Shown: positions 1 through 7,962, counted from the stretch's first letter. The stretch: DNA of 64,000 nt from Actinomadura hibisca NBRC 15177 (GCF_001552635.1 NZ_BCRO01000025.1:1-64000); one strand, 5' to 3'. A program made the numbers and translations. The notes: generated from the sequence alone by a model not told the origin.

Positions 1-8
1 GCCAGGCG

Positions 9-29
9 AGCCCCCTGGGCCGGGGCTTT
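9..29 (+). terminator. Hairpin at left edge, probable terminator of an upstream gene
   Basis: AGCCCC (9-14) and GGGGCT (22-27) can form a 6-bp stem around a 7-nt loop, followed by three T residues. It probably ends a gene lying left of the window. A second imperfect hairpin (39-47 with 52-60) follows before the endonuclease gene. Confidence 0.35.
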
Positions 30-71
30 GAAACACTGCCTAGCCGCGCGAGCGGTTAGGCTGAACGCCCT

Positions 72-923
72 ATGACGACTTCCAAGAGCCCTGTCGGGGG
101 CCATGTTCCGGTGGCCGGGGGCCTGGCCACCGGGGGCCTGAAGTACGCCGCCGAGATCGGCGCCGAGACCATCCAGGTGTTCGTGTCCAACCCGCGCGGC
201 TGGGCGCTGGCGGCGGGCAAGCCCGCCGAGGACGCCAAGCTCCGCGAGCGCGACGACGTGCCGGTGTTCGTGCACGCCCCCTACCTGGTCAACTTCGGGT
301 CCCCCAGCGAGGAGACCCTCGCCAAGTCGCTGGCGACCGTCCGCCACTCCCTGCAGCGCGGCCGCGACATCGGCGCGCGCGGCGTGGTGGTGCACACCGG
401 ATCGGCCGTCAGCCAGTCCTACGACGCCGCCATGAAGCAGGTGCACGAGCACGTGCTGCCCCTGCTGGAGGAGATCCCCGAGGACGGCCCGGACCTGCTG
501 CTGGAGCCGATGGCCGGGCAGGGCGCGATGCTCTGCGCCAAGGTCGAGGACCTCGGCGAGTTCTTCGAGCGGCTGGAGCACCACCCCAAGCTGGGTGTGT
601 GCTTCGACACCTGCCACGCCTTCGCCGCCGGGCACGACCTGGCCGCCGAGGGCGGGGCGGCCGCGACGATGGACGCGCTGGTGGCCACCGTCGGGCCGGG
701 GCGGCTGAAGCTGGTGCACGCCAACGACTCCAAGGACGTGTGCGGGTCGTTCAAGGACCGGCACGAGAATATCGGCAAGGGCCACATCGGCGAGGAGGCG
801 TTCGCCGCGCTGTTCCGGCACCCTGAGGTGGCGGGCGTGCCGTTCGTCATCGAGACGCCGGGCCGTGGCGCCGAGCCGCACCGCGCCGACGTGGACACCC
901 TCAAGCGGCTGCGCGACCGCTGA
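72..923 (+). CDS. nfo: Deoxyribonuclease IV (AP endonuclease family 2)
   Basis: Endonuclease IV cleaves the phosphodiester bond 5' of abasic sites in DNA and acts in cytoplasmic base-excision repair. The 283-residue protein has the full TIM-barrel length, with family blocks in order: FVHAPYLVNFGSP, VVVHTGSAV, LLLEPMAGQG, GVCFDTCHAFAAG, LVHANDSKD, RHENIGKGHIG and FVIETPG. These carry the His, Glu and Asp ligands of the trinuclear zinc site. The ATG at 72 lacks a clear ribosome site; a TAGGCT hexamer at 57-62 could be a -10 element giving a very short or absent leader. A strong palindrome follows the stop codon, so the gene is probably monocistronic. Confidence 0.93.
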   Translation: MTTSKSPVGGHVPVAGGLATGGLKYAAEIGAETIQVFVSNPRGWALAAGKPAEDAKLRERDDVPVFVHAPYLVNFGSPSEETLAKSLATVRHSLQRGRDIGARGVVVHTGSAVSQSYDAAMKQVHEHVLPLLEEIPEDGPDLLLEPMAGQGAMLCAKVEDLGEFFERLEHHPKLGVCFDTCHAFAAGHDLAAEGGAAATMDALVATVGPGRLKLVHANDSKDVCGSFKDRHENIGKGHIGEEAFAALFRHPEVAGVPFVIETPGRGAEPHRADVDTLKRLRDR

Positions 924-939
924 CCCCCGGGAGACGCGA

Positions 940-971
940 ACGGTCCCGTACGAGATCTCGTACGGGACCGT
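940..971. terminator. 32-bp perfect palindrome, bidirectional terminator
   Basis: The 16-nt half ACGGTCCCGTACGAGA (940-955) is followed directly by its exact reverse complement, so the whole 32 bp is a perfect palindrome. It begins 17 bp after the endonuclease IV stop. In RNA it would form a long hairpin with a tight turn but no following T-run. Confidence 0.6.
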
Positions 972-1450
972 CCCCGGGCGTTAAAGGGCCCGGGTGCAGC
1001 TGAACAACCCCCCGACTGTCCAGCGGCACCCGGGCCGCACACCACCGAATCCCACCCCCCCGGTACGGGATTCGGCGGCTCTGACCCGGCGCTCGACTGG
1101 CGCGCACCGGATCATCCAGTGTTGTCCTGTGCGGGGAAGCGTCGCTTCGGGCTGACCGTGGGTGACCGGTCCCGCCGTCCGCGCCGCCCGCTCCCCGGAG
1201 CGGTTGGCGTGTCCGCCACTGAGAACACTAGAGGTGTTCTGATCCCGAACGGGAGGCCGGAAACGCCGCCCTCGATAAGCGGTGTGTAGCCAGCGTTATA
1301 CGTAGCGTAGCGGCACGACGAGCGGTCGATCCGGCGCGACGAACGGTATCGGCGGCCGGGCGGGAACGGTCCACGGTGACGGTCGGTCCACCGTCAATGA
1401 TTGACCTCCGATGGAATGCCGGATTCGACCGTCCCGCCGGTCACTCTCCG
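972..1450. other. Gene-free structured region
   Basis: I see no convincing coding frame here. There are two further hairpins: 987-997 with 1026-1036 (11 bp, GGCCCGGGTGC arm) and 1045-1053 with 1067-1075 (9 bp, CCGAATCCC arm). There is also a GTCAAT-G-ATTGAC palindrome at 1393-1405 close to the symporter stop. The clustering of hairpins right after the 940-971 palindrome could be a structured 3' UTR or a small RNA; this is inference. Confidence 0.35.
1222..1240. promoter_or_regulatory. Inverted repeat AGAACAC-N5-GTGTTCT
   Basis: Seven-base perfect arms (1222-1228 and 1234-1240) are separated by TAGAG, as in a dimeric repressor operator. The spacing between GAAC and GTTC is 9, not the 4 of an actinobacterial LexA box. 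No gene start lies close by, so its target is unclear. Confidence 0.3.
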
Positions 1451-3169
1451 TCAGCGCGGGACGATCTCTTCGGGGAGGTGCAGCCGCGCCAGCGCGCGGT
1501 CGGCGCGGCGCGGCACGTGGCGGCGCGTCAGCAGCGAGACGCCCACCATGACGGCGGCGGCGGCCGGGGCGACCACCAGCGTGGGCTGGGTCAGGATCGC
1601 GGCCGGCCAGCCGGTCCGGGGCCCGGCGAACAACGTCGCCAGGCCCGCCACGACGGCCAGGCCGCCGCCCACCGCCAGGCCCGCGCCCGCCCCGGCCGCC
1701 GTCAGGCCGCGCCACCAGATCCCCAGCAGCAGCAGCGGGCACAACGAGCAGGCCGAGACCGTCAGCGCCAGGGTGACCAGCGCGCCCGCGCCCCGCGAGT
1801 CCAGTCCCGGGACCAGCAACATCGGCACCGCGAGCGCGAACACCGCGCCGACGCGGAACGAGGCCACCCCGCCCTTCGGCAGGAACTGCGACGCGGTGCC
1901 CGCGATCGCCACCACCAGCCCGCAGGAGGTGGAGATGAACGCCGCGAACGCCCCGGCGGCGACCAGCCCCGTCAGGACCGCCCCCGCCGCGCCCGGGAGC
2001 ACGCGCTGGGGCAGCATGAGGATCGTGGCGTCGGTGTCGCCCGTCATGAGCAGTTCGGGCGTGTAGAGGCGGCCCAGCGCGCCGTACAGCGCCGGGAAGA
2101 CGTAGAACAGCGCCAGCAGTGCCGGGACCATCGCGGCGGTGCGGCGGGCGGCCCGGCCGCAGGTGTTGGTGTAGAAGCGCATCAGGATGTGCGGCAGGCC
2201 CATCGTGCCCAGCAGCACGCCCAGCAGCGCCGAGTAGGTGCCGTACAGGCCGTGTTCGACGGAGCTGCCGTTGGGCATCGCCCAGGTGCCGCCGTCCTGG
2301 ACGGGCAGGTGCTCCACGTGCGGCACCTGCGCGCCCGCCGGGAAGGCGAGCACGGTCCCGGCCGCCACCTGGTGCCGTCCGGGGGTGAGCAGGTGGCGGT
2401 CGCCGTCGTGGGAGTGGCCGTCCACGGTGCCGTTGACGGCGATGCGCACCTCGGCGGGGACCTCCACCGTCACGCCCGTCTGCACCCGCACGGTGGTGGG
2501 GCGCTCGAACGCCGGGGCCGCCCCCGCCGTGGGGTCGGCGCCCCCGTCCAGGTGCCACAGCGACAGCAGCGCCACCGCCGGGATCGCGACCGCCACCAGC
2601 TTCACCCAGAACTGCGCCGCCTGCACGGCGGTGATGCTGCGCATCCCGCCCGACACCACCAGCACCAGCACGACGCCGACGACCACCGCCCAGCCCGCCC
2701 ACACCGGCGCGCCGGTCAGCACCCGCAGCGTGACGCCCGCGCCCTGGAACTGCGGCAGCAGGTAGAACCAGCCGATGAACAACACGCAGCACGACACCGT
2801 GTGCCGCACCGCCCGCGAGCCCAGCCGCCATTCGGCGAAGTCGGAGATGGTGTAGGCGCCCGAGCGGCGCAGCGGCGCGGTCACCAGCGCCAGCAGCAGC
2901 ACGTACCCGGCGGTCGCGCCCAGCGGCAGCCACAACATGTCGGCGCCGTGCGCCAGCACCAGCCCGGCGGTGCCGAGGAACGCGGCGGCGGAGATGTACT
3001 CGCTGCCGATGGCCGAGGCGTTCCACAGCGGGGTGACGCCGCGCGAGGCCACCAGGAAGTCGGAGGTGGTCCGCACGGTGCGGCGGCGGCCGTAGGAGCC
3101 CAGCACCGTGCTCATGCCGAGCACCGCGACCAGCGCCGTGAGCGCGGCCGCCACCGCCATCACGATCAC
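1451..3169 (-). CDS. Sodium:solute symporter, cation/acetate symporter type
   Basis: This is a multi-pass inner-membrane transporter of the SSS family (ActP-like), which imports a small carboxylate or similar solute driven by Na+ or H+. About 13 hydrophobic segments are visible. Family landmarks are the FLVASRGVTPLWNASAIGSEYISAA region near residues 38-60 and an SDFAEWRLGSRAVR loop. An unusual hydrophilic extracytoplasmic insertion lies after the sixth segment (around residues 215-310). The GTG at 3169 is chosen because it overlaps the upstream stop by 4 bp (GTGA). It is the last gene of an operon with a LytS-like kinase, a LytTR regulator and a small membrane partner, implying ligand-controlled uptake. 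The substrate is not readable from sequence. Confidence 0.8.
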   Translation of the reverse strand: MIVMAVAAALTALVAVLGMSTVLGSYGRRRTVRTTSDFLVASRGVTPLWNASAIGSEYISAAAFLGTAGLVLAHGADMLWLPLGATAGYVLLLALVTAPLRRSGAYTISDFAEWRLGSRAVRHTVSCCVLFIGWFYLLPQFQGAGVTLRVLTGAPVWAGWAVVVGVVLVLVVSGGMRSITAVQAAQFWVKLVAVAIPAVALLSLWHLDGGADPTAGAAPAFERPTTVRVQTGVTVEVPAEVRIAVNGTVDGHSHDGDRHLLTPGRHQVAAGTVLAFPAGAQVPHVEHLPVQDGGTWAMPNGSSVEHGLYGTYSALLGVLLGTMGLPHILMRFYTNTCGRAARRTAAMVPALLALFYVFPALYGALGRLYTPELLMTGDTDATILMLPQRVLPGAAGAVLTGLVAAGAFAAFISTSCGLVVAIAGTASQFLPKGGVASFRVGAVFALAVPMLLVPGLDSRGAGALVTLALTVSACSLCPLLLLGIWWRGLTAAGAGAGLAVGGGLAVVAGLATLFAGPRTGWPAAILTQPTLVVAPAAAAVMVGVSLLTRRHVPRRADRALARLHLPEEIVPR

Positions 3170-3777
3170 GTGCGGTCCACCAGCCGGGTGAAGTCGCGCT
3201 CGACGCGCTCGGCCCGCCGGACGTGCCGGGCGGCCAGCAGCACCCACACCGGCTGCACGCCGAGCGCCAGCACCAGCCACGGCAGCGGCACCTCGTACAC
3301 GCGGACGCGGTTCAGCTCCGGGACGCGCGACAGCAGCAGCGGCAACCCGGCCAGCACCAGCCCCACCAGGGCGCAGGTGCCCAGCGCGGCGCGCAGCTGG
3401 GCGCGGATCAGATCACGCGCGTAGACCGCGCCCAGCTCGGTCTGCTCGTCGAGGTCGCGGGCGATGTTCCAGGACGGCGACCGCGCCGCACCCGCCCCGT
3501 CGGGCAGCGCCCGCGCACGCCGCGTGCGGGGACTGGACACCAAAACCCGCTCCGCCCGCCCAGCGGCGGCAGCGGCGGAGGTCGCGGACGCGGACGCGGA
3601 CGCGGTGGACGTGGTGAGCGGCGCGGCGGGGGTAGTGGACGCGGCGGGCGTAGCAGGTCCGGTCGGCCTCGCGGGCGCGGCGGGCGCGGTCGGTGTTGCG
3701 GACACCGTCGGTGTCGTAGGCGCCCTCGGCGTCGCAGGCGCCGTCGGTGTGGCGGGGGTGGGCGGGTCGTCAAGCAC
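3166..3777 (-). CDS. Small membrane protein with Pro/Thr/Ala-rich N-terminus, symporter partner
   Basis: The protein has 203 residues. The first ~75 are low complexity (Pro, Thr, Ala, Ser). The conserved part begins near RDLDEQTELGAVYARDLIR and carries two membrane helices (about residues 130-150 and 163-185), then a basic end. This two-helix protein just upstream of an SSS symporter corresponds in position and shape to the DUF485/DUF4212-like partners of ActP-type transporters, though the DUF assignment is inference. The ATG at 3777 overlaps the LytTR gene by 8 bp; a start further in, after the repetitive part, is possible. The N-terminal repeats look like expanded short Ala-Thr-Pro codon runs. 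Confidence 0.65.
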   Translation of the reverse strand: MLDDPPTPATPTAPATPRAPTTPTVSATPTAPAAPARPTGPATPAASTTPAAPLTTSTASASASATSAAAAAGRAERVLVSSPRTRRARALPDGAGAARSPSWNIARDLDEQTELGAVYARDLIRAQLRAALGTCALVGLVLAGLPLLLSRVPELNRVRVYEVPLPWLVLALGVQPVWVLLAARHVRRAERVERDFTRLVDRT

Positions 3778-4555
3778 CGGGGCCGTCCTCGCGGGGGTCG
3801 CCGGTGCGGAAGCGGCGTACCAGCAGGTCGCGCACCTCGCGGGTGTGGCGGCGGCTCACCGGCAGCAGTTCGTCGCCCACCTGCACGGCGGCGCGGCCGC
3901 CGTCGAAGCGCAGCTCCCGGATGTGCGCCGAGGCGACCAGGGTGCTGCGGTGGATGCGGATGAACCCGGCCGCCTCCCAGCGGCGCGCCAGCGCGGCCAG
4001 CGGCATCCGGACCAGGTAGCTGCCGTCGCCGGTGTGCAGCCGCACGTAGTCGCCCTGCGCCTCGACGTGGGTGACCGCGCGGCGCGACACCAGGCGGGTG
4101 CGGCCGCCCAGTTCCACCGGGACCATCTCGTCCTCGGCGGGCCGCTCGGCGTCGGCGTCCTCCGGCGGCAGCGCGCGGTGCACCGCCTCGTCCACCCGCC
4201 GCACCGCCTCGGCCAGCCGCTCGGGCCGGACCGGTTTGAGCAGGTAGTCCAGCGCGCCCAGCTCGTAGGCGGCGACCGCGCAGTCGTCGTGCGCGGTCAC
4301 GAACACCACCTCCGGCGGCGCGGCGAACCCGGTCAGCAGCCGGGAGAAGTCCAGGCCGTCCAGGCCCGGCATGCGGATGTCGAGGAAGACCGCGTCCAGC
4401 CGCTCGCCCGCCACCAGCATCCGGGACAGGTCGCGCAGCGCGGCGGCGGCGTCGCTCGCGCCGGTCGCCTGCTCGATCCGTAGATCCTCGCGCAGCAGGT
4501 ACACGAGCTCTTCGAGGGCGGGCAGCTCGTCGTCGACGGCCAGGACGCGCAGCAT
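3770..4555 (-). CDS. LytTR-family response regulator
   Basis: The protein has 261 residues. Its N-terminal receiver has acidic residues Asp8-Asp9, phosphoacceptor Asp59 (in FLDIRMPGLDG), Thr87 and Lys107 (in YLLKPV). Its C-terminal LytTR DNA-binding domain starts near residue 140 (VSRRAVTHVEAQGDYVRLHT, then FIRIHRSTLV). It is the cognate partner of the kinase encoded just upstream and is co-transcribed with the symporter genes, which it probably activates. The start ATG at 4555 lies 59 bp after the kinase stop. LytTR/LytS pairs typically sense extracellular small molecules or membrane state; the signal here is unknown. Confidence 0.9.
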   Translation of the reverse strand: MLRVLAVDDELPALEELVYLLREDLRIEQATGASDAAAALRDLSRMLVAGERLDAVFLDIRMPGLDGLDFSRLLTGFAAPPEVVFVTAHDDCAVAAYELGALDYLLKPVRPERLAEAVRRVDEAVHRALPPEDADAERPAEDEMVPVELGGRTRLVSRRAVTHVEAQGDYVRLHTGDGSYLVRMPLAALARRWEAAGFIRIHRSTLVASAHIRELRFDGGRAAVQVGDELLPVSRRHTREVRDLLVRRFRTGDPREDGPGA

Positions 4556-4614
4556 AAGAGGACCCTGCCGCGATTACTGTGCGTCCGCAATCGGTTTCGC
4601 CATGTGAGGTGAAA

Positions 4615-5886
4615 TCAGTCGGGGAAAACGCCGGGCCGATACTTGGGGACGCGCAGGTTGACCTTGGTGCCCGCGCCGGGCGCGGTCTCCACCGTCAGGC
4701 CGTACTCGTCGCCGTAGACCTGGCGCATCCGCTCGTCCACGTTGGCCAGGCCGATGCCGGTGCCCGCGCCGTTCGAGCCGCGTCCGGGCGCGCCGGGGCC
4801 CGCCGCCAGCACCTCGCCGAGGCGGTCGGGGTCCATGCCGACGCCGTCGTCCTCGACGCTGATGGCCGCCTCCACCCCCGCGTCCCGCGCGGTGATGGTG
4901 ATGTGGAACGCCCGGTGCGCGCCCTCCATGCCGTGCCGGATGGCGTTCTCCACCAGCGGCTGCAACGACAGGAACGGCACCGCCACCGGCAGCACCTCCG
5001 GCGCGATCTCCACGCTGAAGTGCAGCCGGTCGCCGAACCGGGCGCGCTCCAGCAGCAGGTAGCGGTCGATGGAGCGCAGCTCGTCGGCCAGGGTGGTGAA
5101 GTCGCGCGGGTTCCGGAAGGAGTAGCGGGCGAAGTCGGCGAAGTCGAGCAGCAGCTCGCGGGCGCGCTCGGGGTCGGTGCGCACGAACGAGGCGATGGTG
5201 GTCAGCGAGTTGTAGACGAAGTGCGGCGAGATCTGCGCCCGCAGCGCCCGCATCTCGGCCTCGGCCAAACGGGCACGGGAGGAATCCAGCTCGGCCAGCT
5301 CCAGCTGGCCCGAAACCCAGCGGGCGACCTCGCCGACGGCGCGCATCCGGGCCGCCGAGGAGTCGTCGCCGTAGGCGGCCAGCGCGCCCTCGACGCGGCC
5401 CGCCACCGTCAGCGGCGCGATCATCGCGACGCGGACGGGGCACAGCGGGTCGGCGCAGGCGAGCAGGTCGGAGGTCACCACGCGGGGACGGCCGGAATCC
5501 AGCACGGGCCGGGCGTGACGGGCCGCCTCGCGCGCGTGCGGGTCGTCGCCCTCGCCGTCCCACACCAGCAGCCGCGCGCCGTCCTCAGCGGCGTCTCCAC
5601 CGTCCACGCTCACCAGTGCGACCGCCTCGACGCCCAGCAACGTGCGCAGGTGGCGGGCGGACTTGCGGGCCGACTCGCGGTTCAGCCCGCCGCGCAGCGA
5701 CGGGGAGGCGCGGGAGATGGTGTGCAGCATCGCGAACGCCGCCTCGTCGGCGGGCGTGCCGAAACCCCTTCGGTGCGCGCACAGGCGCAACCAGTGCCGC
5801 AGCGCCCAGCCGGCCGCCCCCGCCAGCCCAGCAACGGCGGCGGTGCAGCCGACCACCGCCAGAACCGATGGTAGGGACATGGACAC
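4615..5886 (-). CDS. LytS-like sensor histidine kinase (His_kinase/HATPase)
   Basis: The 423-residue protein has one N-terminal membrane helix (residues ~6-30) and a GAF-like cytoplasmic region (about 75-175) containing two close Cys residues (LLACADPLCP). A His_kinase domain follows with the phosphoacceptor His222 in QISPHFVYNSL, and then an HATPase domain with N-box LVENAIRHGM, G1 box DDGVGMD and G2 box GTGIGLANV. The start may be the GTG at 5886 or the ATG at 5880, two codons downstream. It heads a minus-strand operon with the LytTR regulator, the small membrane protein and the symporter. The Cys pair in the sensor part might respond to redox or metal; that is speculation. Confidence 0.88.
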   Translation of the reverse strand: MSMSLPSVLAVVGCTAAVAGLAGAAGWALRHWLRLCAHRRGFGTPADEAAFAMLHTISRASPSLRGGLNRESARKSARHLRTLLGVEAVALVSVDGGDAAEDGARLLVWDGEGDDPHAREAARHARPVLDSGRPRVVTSDLLACADPLCPVRVAMIAPLTVAGRVEGALAAYGDDSSAARMRAVGEVARWVSGQLELAELDSSRARLAEAEMRALRAQISPHFVYNSLTTIASFVRTDPERARELLLDFADFARYSFRNPRDFTTLADELRSIDRYLLLERARFGDRLHFSVEIAPEVLPVAVPFLSLQPLVENAIRHGMEGAHRAFHITITARDAGVEAAISVEDDGVGMDPDRLGEVLAAGPGAPGRGSNGAGTGIGLANVDERMRQVYGDEYGLTVETAPGAGTKVNLRVPKYRPGVFPD

Positions 5887-5943
5887 TTACCGTAATACCG
5901 CCGATGCCGCGCCGCAGCGGATTCGCCACCCGCGCGCGAGAGA

Positions 5944-6549
5944 TCACAGCGGCGGGGACTCGCCGTCCTCCTCCTGGTAGGAGTAGCGCTGCTCACGCCA
6001 CGGATCGGCGACGTTGTGGTACCCGCGCTCCTCCCAGAACCCGCGCCGGTCCTGGACCAGGTACTCCACGGCGCGCACCCACTTGACGCTCTTCCACGCG
6101 TACAGGTGCGGCACCACGATCCGGATCGGGAACCCGTGGTCGGGGCTGAGCCGCTCGCCGTCGCGGTGGGTGGCCAGCAGCGTCCCCTCGTCCAGGAAGT
6201 CGCTCATCCGGATGTTGGCGCTGTAGCCGTACTCGGCCCACACCATGACGTGGGTGGTGTCCGGGTGCGGGGGCGCGGCCTCGACGATCGCCGAGCAGGG
6301 CACGCCCTCCCACTCGTTGTCGGGGATGGTGAACTTGGTGACGCAGTGGAAGTCGGCGACCGTCTTGGTCCGGGGCAGTTCCTCGAACTCGTCCCACGTC
6401 CAGCGGTGCTGCTCGCCCGAGGCGGTAGCGCCGAACACGCGGAAGTCCCAGTCCTTGGGACGGAACTTGGGCACGGGCCCGTAGTGGAGGACCGGCCAGC
6501 CGCGGGGGATGTACTGTCCGGGCGGCAGTGGCTTCTCGGGTGGGGACAT
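5944..6549 (-). CDS. Sulfite oxidase-like (YedY/MsrP-type) molybdopterin oxidoreductase
   Basis: This is a cytoplasmic-looking member of the oxidoreductase molybdopterin-binding domain family. The molybdenum-ligating Cys sits in ADFHCVTKFT; other family blocks are HVMVWAEYGYSANI, HGFPIRIVVPHLYAWKSVKWV and the C-terminal FWEERGYHNVADPWREQRYSYQEE. There is no signal peptide or haem domain. Three in-frame ATGs exist (6588, 6561, 6549). I chose 6549 because AGGATGG lies about 8 nt upstream, giving 201 residues. Substrate unknown; related bacterial proteins act on sulfoxides or methionine sulfoxide. Its start faces the aroF leader region, so the two are divergently transcribed. Confidence 0.82.
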   Translation of the reverse strand: MSPPEKPLPPGQYIPRGWPVLHYGPVPKFRPKDWDFRVFGATASGEQHRWTWDEFEELPRTKTVADFHCVTKFTIPDNEWEGVPCSAIVEAAPPHPDTTHVMVWAEYGYSANIRMSDFLDEGTLLATHRDGERLSPDHGFPIRIVVPHLYAWKSVKWVRAVEYLVQDRRGFWEERGYHNVADPWREQRYSYQEEDGESPPL

Positions 6550-6626
6550 GACGCGGGCCATCCTGCCATCCGGCGTGAGCTGAGCCATATTCGGGGGGCC
6601 GTCCCCGACCGGTGCCGAACATGGGC

Positions 6627-6632
6627 TAGCCT
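6627..6632 (+). promoter_or_regulatory. -10 element TAGCCT of the aroF leader transcript
   Basis: TAGCCT lies exactly 7 nt before the GTG of the aromatic leader peptide, and no Shine-Dalgarno sequence is present. This spacing puts the transcription start on or next to the start codon, so the leader mRNA would be leaderless. No clear -35 box is visible. Confidence 0.5.
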
Positions 6633-6639
6633 GTGGGAC

Positions 6640-6708
6640 GTGCGCAACGTGATCTATTTCTTTTGGTACGGCCAGCCCGGGCGGCTGGTCTGCCACGCGT
6701 TGCGCTGA
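6640..6708 (+). CDS. Aromatic-amino-acid leader peptide of aroF (attenuator)
   Basis: A 22-codon frame starts with GTG and ends with TGA. Codons 6-10 read Tyr-Phe-Phe-Trp-Tyr (YFFWY), five consecutive aromatic residues, which is far from chance in such GC-rich DNA. It stands in front of the first enzyme of the shikimate pathway. This is the classic layout of ribosome-mediated attenuation: scarcity of charged aromatic tRNAs stalls the ribosome on the cluster and changes folding of the downstream RNA. Alternative pairings can be seen: 6642-6649 with 6698-6705, 6629-6636 with 6713-6720, and 6687-6692 with 6709-6714. The terminator follows at 6722-6753. Attenuators of this type before DAHP synthase genes are known in Actinobacteria. 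Confidence 0.85.
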   Translation: MRNVIYFFWYGQPGRLVCHALR

Positions 6709-6721
6709 CAGACCACAGGCG

Positions 6722-6753
6722 AAGAGCCCCGGGCCACCAGGCCCGGGGCTCTT
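6722..6753 (+). terminator. Attenuator terminator upstream of aroF
   Basis: AAGAGCCCCGGGCC (6722-6735) pairs perfectly with 6740-6753 around an ACCA tetraloop, followed by T residues. It lies 13 nt after the leader-peptide stop and 64 nt before the aroF start, in the position expected for a conditional terminator. Confidence 0.8.
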
Positions 6754-6817
6754 TGTCGTTCCAGGGGTTCCCGCGCGCGGTCCACCGGGCCGCCGCACAC
6801 GAGGAAGAGGCAGCAAC

Positions 6818-7870
6818 ATGGTCGTCGTCATGGCTCCGGGAGCCACCGATGCGGATATCAACGGCGTCGTCTCACTGGTCGAGACGGCCGGCGGCGACGC
6901 CTTCGTCAGCCGCGGCGTGGAGCGCACCATCATCGGGCTGGTCGGGGACGTCCAGCAGTTCGGCTCGCTGAACCTGCGCGGGCTGAGCGGCGTCAGCGAC
7001 GTCATCCGCATCTCGGTTCCCTACAAGCTCGTCAGCCGCGAGAACCATGGCGAGCGCTCGGTCGTGCGCGTCGGCGGCGTGCCGATCGGTCCCGGCACCA
7101 TGACCCTGATCGCCGGGCCGTGCGCGGTGGAGACCCCCGAGCAGACGCTCGGCGCGGCGCAGATGGCGCAGGCGGCGGGCGCGACGCTGCTGCGCGGCGG
7201 CGCGTTCAAGCCCCGCACCTCGCCCTACGCCTTCCAGGGCCTGGGCGAGGCGGGCCTGAAGATCCTCGCCGACGTGCGCGCGGAGACCGGCATGCCGGTG
7301 GTGACCGAGGTCGTGGACGCCGCCGACGTGGAGCTGGTCGCCTCCTACGCCGACATGCTCCAGATCGGCACCCGCAACGCGCAGAACTTCGCGCTGCTCC
7401 AGGCCGCCGGGGAGTCCGGCAAGCCCGTCATGCTGAAGCGCGGCATGAACGGCACCATCGAGGAGTGGCTGATGGCCGCCGAGTACATCGCCCAGCGCGG
7501 CAACCTCGACATCGTGCTGTGCGAGCGCGGCATCCGCACCTTCGAGCGCGCCACCCGCAACACCCTGGACATCTCGGCGGTGCCGGTGGCGCAGCGGTTG
7601 TCGCACCTGCCGGTCATCGTGGACCCCTCGCACTCGGGCGGCAGCCGCGACCTGGTGCTGCCGCTCACCCGCGCGGCGATCGCGGTCGGCGCGGACGGCG
7701 TGATCATCGACGTGCACCCGCACCCGGAGACCGCGCTGTGCGACGGGCCGCAGGCGCTGGTGAACGGCGACCTGCGCGAGCTGGCCAAGGTGGTGCGCAC
7801 GCTGCCGCCGCTGGTCGGCCGCGCCCTCACCGAGGCCCCCGCCGCCTCGCCCGACGCGGTTCTCGCCTGA
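6818..7870 (+). CDS. aroF: 3-deoxy-7-phosphoheptulonate synthase (DAHP synthase, AroA Ibeta type with ferredoxin-like domain)
   Basis: The enzyme condenses phosphoenolpyruvate with erythrose 4-phosphate in the first step of the shikimate pathway (cytoplasm). The 350-residue protein has an N-terminal ferredoxin-like regulatory domain (~1-70; MVVVMAPGATDADINGVV) and a KDOP/DAHP synthase barrel. Barrel motifs are IAGPCAVE, GGAFKPRTSPYAFQGLG, TEVVD, IGTRNAQNF, KRGMNGTIEEW, CERGIRTFE, VDPSHSGG and DVHPHPE. The Cys, His, Glu and Asp metal ligands are present. A good ribosome site (GAGGAAGAGG) precedes ATG 6818. The FL-domain type is usually feedback-inhibited by Tyr or Phe, so control is expected at both enzyme and attenuator level. 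Confidence 0.95.
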   Translation: MVVVMAPGATDADINGVVSLVETAGGDAFVSRGVERTIIGLVGDVQQFGSLNLRGLSGVSDVIRISVPYKLVSRENHGERSVVRVGGVPIGPGTMTLIAGPCAVETPEQTLGAAQMAQAAGATLLRGGAFKPRTSPYAFQGLGEAGLKILADVRAETGMPVVTEVVDAADVELVASYADMLQIGTRNAQNFALLQAAGESGKPVMLKRGMNGTIEEWLMAAEYIAQRGNLDIVLCERGIRTFERATRNTLDISAVPVAQRLSHLPVIVDPSHSGGSRDLVLPLTRAAIAVGADGVIIDVHPHPETALCDGPQALVNGDLRELAKVVRTLPPLVGRALTEAPAASPDAVLA

Positions 7871-7895
7871 GTTCCGCCGCCTCTCCTCGCACGTC

Positions 7896-7946
7896 CCCGG
7901 CATGATCACCGCTCCGCCCGACGACCGGAGCGGTGATCATGCCGGG
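7896..7946 (+). terminator. 21-bp perfect hairpin after aroF
   Basis: CCCGGCATGATCACCGCTCCG-type arm (positions 7896-7916, 21 nt) pairs without mismatch to 7926-7946 around a 9-nt loop, 25 bp after the aroF stop. The length and perfection make it a strong terminator. It abuts the promoter of the next leader peptide. Confidence 0.75.
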
Positions 7947-7949
7947 TGG

Positions 7950-7955
7950 TAGGGT
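7950..7955 (+). promoter_or_regulatory. -10 element TAGGGT of the EamA leader transcript
   Basis: TAGGGT begins 13 nt before, and ends 7 nt before, the ATG of a 13-codon frame. This is the same register as at the aroF leader and would give a leaderless peptide mRNA. Its position is right after the aroF terminator, so it would start a new transcription unit. Confidence 0.4.
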
Positions 7956-7962
7956 CTGCCGC

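Noticed and set aside
1222-1240. LexA (SOS) box
   Set aside because: The GAAC and GTTC halves are separated by 9 nt, not the 4 nt of the actinobacterial SOS box, although the endonuclease IV gene is near.
1376-3424. Long plus-strand frames opposite the symporter
   Set aside because: Compositionally biased Arg/Gln/His translation; the minus strand has a full SSS transporter.
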